A stretch of DNA of 64,000 nt from positions 89,099,714 through 89,163,713 of the forward strand of contig NC_083598.1 in assembly GCF_020882245.1 (NCBI RefSeq). Direction: 5' to 3'. Of this stretch, positions 34,789-45,540 are shown piece by piece (position 1 is the stretch's first letter; every line of letters begins with the position of its first letter). The stretch is from Rhopalosiphum padi (lineage: Eukaryota; Arthropoda; Insecta; Hemiptera; Aphididae). A model generated the notes under the pieces. It did no database searches, was not told the origin of the DNA, and worked only from the letters and a program-made list of their open reading frames with translations. The position numbers and the translations under genes were made by a program.

Positions 34789-37700
34789 AAAGTTTCCGTA
34801 AAACGCCGTGATTGAGTTTAATTTACCATTAATGATATTTTGTTGAATTTCAACTTTCCCGAAATCTTGTGCCAAACGTAAACACTGAAATATTATAATA
34901 TAAAGTTTAATGTATATACCTAAGACCATAATCATCATGCGTGTTTTACTTCTGATATGTCGGTGTTTTTTGGAATGTGGAATGCGATATTTGGTGCAAC
35001 AGTTTTGGCAAGTTTAAAAATATCGAAACCTCCTCCAAAATGACTTTCACACATCGACTTTAAACTATAAATTTTATTGACTGCATATCCGGGGCCTCCC
35101 CACGGCGGAGACATAAACAGTACATCTGCTTTGATCGTCCGATAAATCGAAAAAAAGTCGCCGACCATAAACTGGATTTTGTCCTCAACACCGCATATCT
35201 TAGCATTATGCCGCGCCAACTTGATCTTCTCCGGGTCGATGTCAATCGCTATAACTAAACACAAGTTATTAAAACATTTATGTTACATAATAATAATAAT
35301 AATAGTAATACCTCTTTTACACATTTTGGCTAATTGAATGACATTTCCACCTGCACCACAAAAGGGATCTACTACTACATTATTTGTGCAACGTTTTGCA
35401 ATGTGGTAGCTTAAGATCTCGGGGCAAACCGAATAAAAGCTCTCTGAAAAATAAAATATGATTTAAAAAAAAATTTAACACATTTCCTATTCACTAATTA
35501 GTGGCTTGTGAGTGCTAAAATATTAGCGACGAATAAATAGTCAAGGAATATTTCTAAATAATATAAATGTATATGCCCTACCCACTTGTTTCTATATAAT
35601 TTCAATACAAATATATTATTTAAAAAAAAAATTACATGAAAATATCATATTATGTGCAGTCAACGTGTTACATATACATATAATATAATTTAATTACCTT
35701 CATCCAATATAATTCCTTGATCGAAGTTAGAAAACAGCATGTATCTCATTTCCCAATATTTTTGAGGGATTGGCTTTTGATGATAATAATTCGGTTTTTT
35801 CGTATAAATTAATGGTTGTGAGTTAGTGTTGTTCTGAGTAATTGTTGACTTTTGATAATGAATCTAAGAGAAAAAAATTAAAAATAAATTATAAAATTAT
35901 TATTATTAAATTTAAAATATATTTTATACATAATTGTTGTTGTAATAATGTTTTTCCGGGAATTTTTGATAGGGTATTGAATTTTGATTATATGGGTCGG
36001 GATTACCTGTTAAATTCTAAAATATAAAAAAAAAACGTTAAAAATTATAATTAAAAATCAAAATCAAAAAAAAAATAATTAACAATTTATTTACAAAAAT
36101 GTTTTTTCCATAACTAATTTTAATAATATTTTATTATGTTATATTTTTTAAGTCGGTAAAGAATTATATTCAAAATATAAACAACAAAGCAAAATATTCT
36201 TAATTTCTTATTTATCTTGTTACTTAACTCAAAAAGTTCTAAGTATTATAAACCTTAAAAAAATTATTGTATAATATGCATTAAATTTCGGATATCATAA
36301 TATTATTTAGAAAGTTGAAATTATTCTTAAATTTATCCGCAAAATAGTTGTCAATTAATTGAATTATTAAATTTTACCCGAGAGTGCAACCGAGAAAAAG
36401 AAATGTTTAAAACTATTATTAAATTAAAAATATATTTTTTATACATAATAGTTGTAAGTTTCTGGAAATTTTTCATAGATTATCGGCTTTTGATATTTTC
36501 CGTTTTGATTATATCCATTATAAAATAAAATAAAAAATAACGTTAACAATTATTGTTAAAAAACGGTTTAAATTTAAAAATAAATTATACAGAGATAATA
36601 ATATTGGTAAGATATATTATTGTATAGTAGTTTAAGATATAAATAAATATTGAACATCAAGTCTCATAAACTACTATAATTTTATAATTTTTAATTTAAT
36701 ACAGCGAATAATATTATAAATAAATATAATATGTATTATAATATCCCTTGTAATGGGCCCCCCTGAGCAAGCTTTATACTGCACTTATAAATGTAGCATA
36801 ACATATACAATAACTGCATAACTATAAATATTAAATTTGTTCTAAACTGTTAATTTTCCATTCAAATAAAAATTGCTAAAATGTAAAAAGTTATTGAAAT
36901 GTAACACCTAATCTTAAGACTAACAATATAACTATGTAAAAAGACCAGGGGCGTATTTAGAAATGTCTTAATGGGAGGGGGGCACAAACAAAAAGTTCAA
37001 ATTTGCGTACATGGGACATAGAATTGTAAAATTTCTCATATAATAAAAATTAGTATAAAATACGGTGAATGGGGGAGGCACGGGCCCCATGTGCCCCTCC
37101 CTTAAATACGCCCCTGAAAAAGACTAAATGATTATAGTTATGTGCCTAACACTCACCACTCATAATTTTTCTATCACTAATCTAAGTATTTTATTCACAA
37201 TTAACTCTAGACTTGTGATTTAATCTAAAATTAGTCGCTTAAATATTTTATTTAACAAGCAAGTATATATATTTACTTCTGGTTTTTTCGAAGTATAAAA
37301 ATTTGAACCATATCCGGTGTTAAACTGTTTATTGACATTAAAACATTTTATTTTTAATGGATGAAGTGTTCGAGTATACGCATCATTAAAAGTAGACAAA
37401 AAACCTAGATCCTCAAGAACCGATTTAATATTTCCTAAGTTATCGTCCAATCCCCTGTAACGAAAAAAAAAATTAATATATATTGATTTATTTAAAAAAT
37501 GTATTGCTCAAAATTTCAAATTTTTATTTTTTTTTTATTCTGTAATAGTACAATATAAATAATTATATAGTATTCAGCAAATTTATTCAAATTTGATTTG
37601 TAGCATACTTATTTATAACAATAATATAGTAAACAATATTCATATTATATATATGTATACTAATGTGACAATTTTTTCAACATAAATAAATTATGTTGAA

Positions 37701-38585
37701 CAGTAAATATTATATAATTTTAAAAAAATCTTTTTTTTTTATTATAGTTTGATCATTTTGGCATATTTTCAATTTTGATATTGCTGGATTAAAAAATCGA
37801 ATACAATGAATTTTTAACAATATATAATCATTAAATTAGTCCAATGAAATAGTTTAGTTTACCTATATTTAAACAAAAGAAATTAATATTACTTACGTAA
37901 TATAATTAATTTTTCCATCATCTCCAATAGCTGTAGCACATAATTTGTGTTTGTCCGAATAGAAATTATCACTAGATGAGGTTTTACTTTCAACTGCTGG
38001 TTTGTTCCTAATTGGACGTCTATTATGCCTATAAAAACGTATGTAAAATTTAAAAATCAATTTTATATTTCTAGGGAAAAAGGGTAAATGAGGGACTCTC
38101 CTCCTAAGTCCAAAGCTATTAACTTTAAATAAATCCCCATTAAAATAATTTCTATCTAGCTAAAAATAATTAGTAAGAATTTAATATTTATACCACCAGA
38201 AAAACAAAAATATCCAATATAAACATTTATTTTATATTCAGAACTTGTATCTGAGTTGGAAAAAATTTTCTAATTTGACAGAAAAAGGTATTGGTGGAAA
38301 ACGGAAAGTTCATTGTCGGCAGAATCAAACGACATTCGTGTTGGATAAAAACCTAAAAATTGTTTTTTTAATTTTTGTTAATAATATTTACTTTTTATTG
38401 GCCACAAAGTAGGTGCACGCTAAAGTAGTTGTTTTATCAAAAAATCTGCATTTGTTGCGGCCGTATATAACTTCTACCAATCTTCCAGACCGAGTAGTAT
38501 AATTAGGTTTTTTCAATAAATTATTGGTTTTGATGGACGTCCCTTTCGGGGTGTCGTTCATCGCTTTCGGATAATTCCGATTCAT
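34774..38585 (-). CDS. TGS1: Trimethylguanosine synthase (snRNA/snoRNA cap hypermethylase)
   Basis: Eight coding exons: 38392-38585, 37897-38028, 37277-37454, 35930-36016, 35698-35863, 35312-35443, 34950-35254, 34774-34884. All joins are GT-AG and in phase, giving 434 residues. The ATG at 38585 has an in-frame stop upstream. The C-terminal half is a class I SAM-dependent methyltransferase. The TGS1 entry motif KYWEMRYMLFSNFDQGI is followed by ESFYSVCPE, DPFCGAGGN (about 278, SAM loop), AIDIDPEKI, and SPPWGGPGY (about 345-353) containing the cap-stacking Trp; the family usually has GPDY here. The enzyme adds two methyls to the m7G cap of snRNAs and snoRNAs in the nucleus/Cajal bodies. The N-terminal ~200 residues are lineage-specific and Asn/Tyr/Lys-rich. 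Confidence 0.9.
36445..36516 (-). pseudogene. Decayed duplicate of a TGS1 exon
   Basis: Reads GYNQNGKYQKPIIYEKFPET plus YNYY up to donor-like gtataa, closely similar to the functional exon 35930-36016 (PYNQNSIPYQKFPEKHYYNN). The intron sequence on both sides is also similar, so exon and flanks were duplicated in tandem. This copy lacks an AG acceptor: the stretch that carries the acceptor and the first codons in the live exon is deleted here. It is probably skipped. Confidence 0.6.
36946..37116. mobile_element. hAT-type MITE with perfect 8-bp TSD
   Basis: A 171-bp element with inverted ends caggggcgtattta. It is flanked on both sides by aaaaagac (36938-36945 and 37117-37124), a perfect 8-bp hAT target-site duplication. 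It lies in a TGS1 intron between exons 37277-37454 and 35930-36016. Intact TSDs indicate a recent insertion. Confidence 0.88.
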
Positions 38586-39682
38586 TGTTAGTATGGATCC
38601 GCTTTACAAATAATCTGTGTGTATAGAAGACAAAGATGTGTTCTTTACTGCACAGACTCGTTTGCGATCTCAGTACTAACGAAATGAAAATAAATAAGAA
38701 ATGAAAATAAACATGAAATGAAAATAAATATGAATTGAAAATAAATATGAAATGACAATGAGAAACAAAAATATAAATTGCGTTAATAATGTTGTTTGTT
38801 GTCGTCGTCATGGGCGATATTATAATAATTAGAACCTGACAACCGTTCATTCAGCCAAATATAATTTTAACTATTTATACTATTTATAGTGTTTAGCCAG
38901 TATATTATAATATTTATATATGTTTGTTATTAATTATTATGGTAAGAGATTCATGAATAAATTTACTGTTCAAAGTTATTTTTCATTAAAAAAAAAAATT
39001 TTTCAATTTCTGTAAGGATAACTTACGAGGAATCTTGTATTCAAATAGTCAAGTATCATTTATTATTTATTTTAATCCTGTAATAATATAATTATTTTAC
39101 TTATAATCTAGTGGTCTTCTATACTGTCTATACTTAATAGTACCTTATACTGGCTATCGTGCGGTATTTGCGGTATAAAAAATTATCAGCCAATTAGTAG
39201 ACAAGTTTTGGCGTCGCTTTGTGGCATATCTGTAAGAATGCAGCAAACGCGTACATTACTACTGCGCAAACTATTATATAGCTTTTATTTGTATAAGAAG
39301 TATCTAACCTTAAAACATTTTAAACTAAATCGGTTTAGTAAATTTGTTTATTCTATATTCTTTTAGGATTGAAACAAAATATGGAAAGCAGATATTTAAA
39401 TCTTATGTTCTATTTTTAAAAAAGAGTACCTAGACTCTACTATAGTACTCTATAATTCCCCCCCCAATTTTTTTATCAAACTAAAGTATTTATACGATGC
39501 TATAATTTATTTATTGAAATTATATAGAACATGTATAAGCATTAATATTTAACTCTTTGAATAAATTTGGAATATTAAAATAGTGCATATTCTATATTCT
39601 GTATTTTTCTATGCTAAGGGTAATATATAATACACGAAAAAAACATGAAAATATAAACAGATACTGTTGATAAACAGTTGAT
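38586..39682. other. TGS1 upstream region
   Basis: 5' leader and presumed promoter of TGS1. It contains a short tandem repeat (38681-38757) and otherwise AT-rich sequence. A clear drop in AT content near 38790-38830 and a stretch with several CG dinucleotides near 39160-39250 are candidate promoter areas. No TATA box or Inr could be fixed. Confidence 0.4.
38681..38757. repeat. 18-bp tandem repeat (gaaatgaaaataaata)
   Basis: About four copies of a 17-18-bp unit just upstream of the TGS1 start codon. Translation of the minus strand gives a spurious Phe/His/Ile-rich frame. Confidence 0.75.
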
Positions 39683-40600
39683 AAGAAGACATAGTCATGT
39701 TTAACTTATATCTACAATAATACTATATTAAGAATAAGTCAATACCTGTAAACAATATCTGCAGGTAGATCTACCTCCAGACACACAATAATCATAACAT
39801 TATTATGTATTATATTGTTTTATTATATTGTGTACTCGCTTATTTATTCTAAGCTTTTAAATTTAAATCGTCCTTGATCAATCGCATCGAATATGAATTT
39901 TGTCTCCACCGTCATTACGTATTTTCAATAGTGAGTATGAGTATTGAGTACCTAACTCAATAAATAATAGTGACAGCTTATTAAATAAATAAAACTTTAC
40001 CTTATTAGTTATTTATAGTGAGTATAATAATTAATAATATATTTACTTAATTATATTTTTATCACAAGTCCACCATTATTGATTACGAAATAATATGATG
40101 CACCAAAAACATTGGTTTAAAATCGATCGTAAATAGGTAATTTATTATTGCACATAATATTATGTTTACACAAAATAATACGCCTAAAGATGAGATTATA
40201 TAACCATAAAAGTGAATCTATAGATATTTATTTATAACTAGCTATGCGTTGTCTGCTTTAACTTAATGACCACTTAATTATTATAATGATTGTGTATTAT
40301 ATGTGTAATTATTTTAAAACTTGAACAAATGTGTAATTAAGTAATATTATAGGCGCATATAAGCGATACAGTTAAGTGTAATTGTTGACTAATTATAAAA
40401 ATTGTGACAATTACAAAAACAATGTAAAAAAAACCATTTGGGAAACCGTTTTCCCGTGTATGTTTATGCTAGGGATTTTAAATATGTCCACTATAAGACA
40501 AAATCATTTTTTATTACAAAGGGGAGTACCTGGGAGTACAATTCAGTCCTTAACTTTGATAGTAGTTGTATATCTCGAGAAGGGATTGAATATAAATCAC
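39683..40600 (+). repeat. 0.9-kb dispersed repeat, copy 2
   Basis: Second copy of the repeat at 21959-22868, same orientation, differing by scattered substitutions and small indels. It contains the perfect hairpin gggaaaccgttttccc near 40440. Ends coincide with copy 1 within a few bases and the flanks differ. Confidence 0.8.
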
Positions 40601-41098
40601 AATCATATTGATAAAAAACTATGTTAGAATGACAATAATCTTGTTAATATAGAGCCAACAAGATTTTTATATCAATTTAACAATACTATTGTTGCACCTT
40701 CTGGAAATGTTGAATCAATTAGGTAATAAACATTGTTTATTGCTAATCTACTAACTACTAACATTTAAAATTTCTCCAAGATTTATAGGAATGGTTGAAT
40801 AAAATTTTCCATAAGGGAGTTTTTTGTCCAAAGTTGGAAGCGGTGACGTTGTATGAAACAATTTTTTTAATTTTTCCACTTTTTTAAGTTACTAAAAAAT
40901 AATATTCTAATGCCAAGTGGGTAATTTTTAGCAAATTTAAAGCAAAAGTTCGGATATTGGAAATTAAAAAAAAATTTTTTAGTTAATTATATTATAATAT
41001 GTACATACATATTTATTATTATTAATATTTTATTAGAATTACATACATTACATTATTTGAAATACATTACATATACATATAGGAACGTATAATGTTTG

Positions 41099-41264
41099 TT
41101 ATATTTTTTTGACAAAATTATCGATTTTTATATTTTGACGATGAGCTGCTAAGCGCTTTTCTGCAGTCAAGTCGTGGATACGAGTTTTAATGTTCGGATA
41201 ACAGAACGTTCGGATACGCTAATTGCAGTTCGTATAACGGAGGTTCGGGTAATCGAGGTTCTAC
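41099..41264 (-). mobile_element. Tigger/pogo transposon remnant
   Basis: On the minus strand it begins with gtagaacctcgattacccga, the recognised Tigger/pogo terminal motif. This runs directly into a short open stretch ending RLAAHRQNIKIDNFVKKI and a stop, which resembles the C terminus of pogo-type transposases. The central transposase is gone, so this is an internal-deletion relic. The other terminal repeat was not found with confidence. Confidence 0.55.
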
Positions 41265-41355
41265 TATAGTTCATCTGAAATAAGTTATGTTAATGTAAAC
41301 AAACTTGTTTAATAACTGTGATTACAATTACAATATAAATGAATTATAATATTAC

Positions 41356-41473
41356 CAAGTAATGTTTGATATGTACATTCCAAATTCCACTCTTTTAGCA
41401 AATTGTGCAAAGGTTTTAAGTCTTCAACTGGATATACATAACCTTGAAAAAATGGCATAACTAATGTTGAAAG
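41356..41473 (-). CDS. Orphan coding exon, unknown protein
   Basis: A 118-bp exon with good borders: acceptor aatttatag, donor gtaata, phase 0 in and phase 1 out. It reads LSTLVMPFFQGYVYPVEDLK then PLHNLLKEWNLECTYQTLL with no stop. The last half (LLKEWNLE...) is reminiscent of the first helix of a SAM-like domain, but this is weak. No neighbouring exon was found, and it does not join the TGS1 first exon, which has its own start codon. It could be an exon of an unannotated gene or a relic. Confidence 0.4.
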
Positions 41474-42849
41474 CTATAAATTTTAAATTTTAATAAGGGA
41501 TTAGTTAAAAGCTAGATAACAATTTATTTTAAAATTGCTATTTTCTTAAGACTAAAGTTTGTTAAATTATTTTGTAAGCGTGGATAAATAATACTTGCAA
41601 CATTTTTTTAAGTAACTTCTAACTTAACGAAAAAACCCAGAATAATTTAAACATATTAACTATTATAAGCAATAAATTCGTTATATCGTCAACAATTATT
41701 ATTTGATCATAATAATTTGTTAGTATTGTTTCCTGTGACCTTTAATGTAATTAATTTTACACGAAAAAAGAAATCCAATTATTTTTTAACTAACGTAAGT
41801 TATTTTTTTTCAAATTAACTTTTACCGAGTTAAATAAATTAATAAAGTAACTTTTAACTTTAAACTTAACTTACATTTTTCTGTATTAACTTAACGAGTT
41901 AAAATAATTAGTTAACTTGCCCAGCCTTGGTCTTTAATCTATTTATCGTCATAAACGCACATATATATTTATATGTCTATTTAGTATACGTCTTATACTC
42001 TTGTACATGGTATCTGGTATCTAGTATATTTATATTTCACAGGCGTACAGGAAACATTATAAAATCTTATTTATTAATCTTTATTTTTTATATTACCTAT
42101 TGTCTATTGACTATTAACTGTAGTTGTGAAGTTTTTTTTAAATAGTTTTATTTAAATGTTTTTATTTAACATAATCATTGTCAACATCTAGTCAGTCAGC
42201 TTACTGTTTTATACATACAGATAATATAATTTTCATTAAATTCAGTAATTTCATGTAAAAATAATTCTTATTTAAATAAAAATAAAATAATTTAAAAGCT
42301 TTTAAGTATTATGATTATATAGATTTAAAAAAATAAAAATGTATCTACCTAATAATTATTAATGATTGTGTAATTTAACAATGAATTTATCAGTTAAAAT
42401 TTAAAAATAAACATTACATTTTAAAATTCTCTTACGAAAACATTTTAAAAACGTTTATTATAATCAATTATTATGCTAGATAGTAACTTTCTAATATAAT
42501 ACCTACACCACAAATCCACAAATAACACTAAACTGACTAAACTATTTTTACCTATAGATTATAATATCATTGATTATATAAGTTATAAAGCTATTAAATT
42601 AAACACATTATAATTATAAATCTCATCAACTAAATCTATTGGTTCATGTTGTCAAAAAAAAATTCAATAATTTTTTTTAATAGAACTTTAATAAGTTTTT
42701 TTCACTATATAACAAAATGTTTAAAATTATTTTTCTAAATCTTATCTAATAAGGTAGACAATTTTTTATTATGAAGCCAGAAATAAAATACTATCAACAA
42801 TTGTTAAAGGATATAAAAACTGAAAAAAGAGGATAATAGGTAACCCCAT
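41474..42849. other. AT-rich intergenic sequence
   Basis: No gene or classifiable repeat seen. Confidence 0.5.
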
Positions 42850-42965
42850 TGCTTACAGTATGTGTTGAGTGTACTTCCATCATTGAATAAATCAATGTAA
42901 TGTATTTGTTAAATTTGAATTCAATGCTAAATAATTGCATACAAAATTGATTCTGCAGAGCGAAT
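42850..42965 (+). repeat. Short aphid-type interspersed repeat, copy A
   Basis: The stretch gtgttgagtgtacttccatc, followed by attcaatgctaaataattgc and gattctgcagagcga, matches 62088-62215 over about 120 bp with substitutions and a small indel. A repeat of this type, typically found near LINE remnants, is common in aphid genomes as I know them. Confidence 0.5.
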
Positions 42966-45540
42966 ATTTTTTGTCAAAAAACTTGCTTTTATTATATTAT
43001 ATTAATATTTATACCTACGTGATAAAAATAAAATCAATCTAAATATTTTTAAATATTAAATTCGTCTTGTGTATAAATTATAATAATATACGTAAAATTC
43101 ACAAATTGTATTTTTGAATTATTACAATAAAATAATTAAAATCTTCCTTTCTTCGTTTAAATATCTATAATTTCGTACAATTTTGAACTTCAAATGTCTA
43201 CAAAAAAAATAATCACTAATCCGAAAAATAAAATAAATGTCCAGTATGTAGTTGTTAAAAGATTATAAACTTTTCACTTTTCAGCCATGACAAGCCTCAA
43301 TAATTAGGGATTTATCAGGCTTGTGGCAATATGATTAGTGAGTTAACAACTCGAACCGGATTTTAAATCAATTCAATCAATTTAATTTTCTTCAACCTAA
43401 TAATCTTAAAAATATATAAGTAGTGAAGATATAGATTTAAACATTTTAACATAAAAAGTCGTATGACAAAATATTAAGATTTTTCAAATTGATTAAAAAT
43501 AGATGTTAGAAGTTTTATTGACATTTACGACGATAGTAGTGCATATATTATAATATGATTGATTCACACATCACCATGCTCGAAGGATATAAAAATAGAC
43601 TCATTTTTGCATTCAGTTTTAGTAAAAAAGAAAAGAACGATCGTTTGTATTTTGTTCATACCGATTAGTACCTCAACATTCATTGTTATACAAAAAACTT
43701 TAAGAAATTACAATAATGTGTTAAGTTGGAGTGCTGGAGACATTGGACCATGGACATATCTTTGGTATTGCAAGGAATTTAAAAATTAGATATATTATAT
43801 TTGTACGCATTCGTCATGTTCGTAGTGATATGTATATCATATGTATTCGCCAACGAATAATGTTACTATAAAGACCGATAGGTAATAAGTGTGTGTGATG
43901 TAATAAACATATTACTATTCAAAACAGAAAATCGATTGTGATCACATCATTACACTAAATTACTACATTTGTTTCGATCCGCTCGGAATGTGTATTATTA
44001 AATTGCCTACCCGAAACGCCGTTTTAAATATTTGTCTTTTCGGCTTGTACTGTTTTTACAATGTATATTATAAGTTTTTATTCATAATCATTATACTTAA
44101 ATTATTAAGGTAAATAATTTATGATTGACACGACTATGGCTGTTAATTTTTGTTAGTGTTATTAGTTTTTACATATATTAAAAATCAAAAAAATCAATGA
44201 AAATCAGAGACAAATCATTAATCAATACTAAAAACAAAATTTTAAAATAAAGATATTATAATTGTATATAAGATTCAAAACTATATTGTGCTGAATTTAA
44301 TATCGTGTATAAATCACGCATATATTCCTGCGAATAACAATACCAAGCAATTAAAATATACACATATAAGTAATACCACATAATCAGGATAAAAATCACT
44401 CCCTGTGTAAGTTAAACTATTGACTTGCTTGTAGATAGACGTACTAAATATCACACTATTCGCCAACTACAATGATTGTTTAATATTAAAACAATACTAT
44501 TTCATTCGACAACTATAACATAATTCGTGTAGATAGCAAACATTACCAAAATATAAAATGTGAACACACATTTACACTTTTAAATATTTATTCAGGTACA
44601 AGCTTAAAGCTATTACATTACTACAAAGAAATAATATTAGGTTAACAAAATGTAAGCTCTACTTAAATATAGTTACTGAATTATTAAATATAATATAATA
44701 AAGCATTTCTATTCAAGGTCAGTTACGAATATTATGATTCAAGATTATGAACACGTTAATCAATAGTAACTATACATTTTATATTACAATAATATTTAAC
44801 TAACAAAATGATTCACAATTACAATATTACGAATTATGACTAATAAAATATAAGTTCAAACTCATGAAAATATAAAGTAAATTCAATAAAATAACTACTC
44901 TAAAGTTATATGATGTATTTTTAAATTATTATTATCTTACGTGAAATGTCAGTATGGACGTATGATGATTTAGGACTTATAGTTCGATTCGATGCAAACT
45001 ATAACTGTTCTAATTATTAACATAAATATATAGGCAACAAATATTACATTTACGTAAATGTATTTCTACGTACATAGTGTGAAATTATAACAACTATGAC
45101 TAGAGAAACGTTTTCATACAAATTGTTAATGGTACATAAAATAAAATTTCAATTATGCTTTGAACATTTATGAGTTATATATAATATAAAAGTATCAATC
45201 ACGTACTTATCGTAATTAAAAAAAAAAAATTCATACTTATATTTTAAATGACTCAAGTGTAATTGAAAAATCTAAATTAATTATAATATATTATTATGAT
45301 TATGAAAAATCAATTCACGTCTAAAATTATTTCCACTGCTGTAACATTTCAACAATTTAAACATCAACTACCAACGCATCAAATAAAATATATGTTTATA
45401 ATACATATTACCTATGTATTATTAATATTTCAATATTAAACTTGATTGCATAATATAATATAGTCACACTGTCCCCGCGTATCACATTCATAATAATGTT
45501 CTCAGCTGTTTGAACACACACTTCTCAATAAACACAGTTC
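42966..45540. other. AT-rich sequence downstream of the SLC17 gene
   Basis: The part next to 45540 is the likely 3' UTR of the transporter. A minus-strand AATAAA at 44587-44592 is one candidate polyadenylation signal. An imperfect hairpin with arms acaagcct/aggcttgt lies near 43290-43328. No other gene is supportable. Confidence 0.4.

Noticed and set aside
43559..43789. 76-codon plus-strand frame
   Set aside because: Non-ATG start and no domain; the sequence LSWSAGDIGPWTYLW is curious but isolated.
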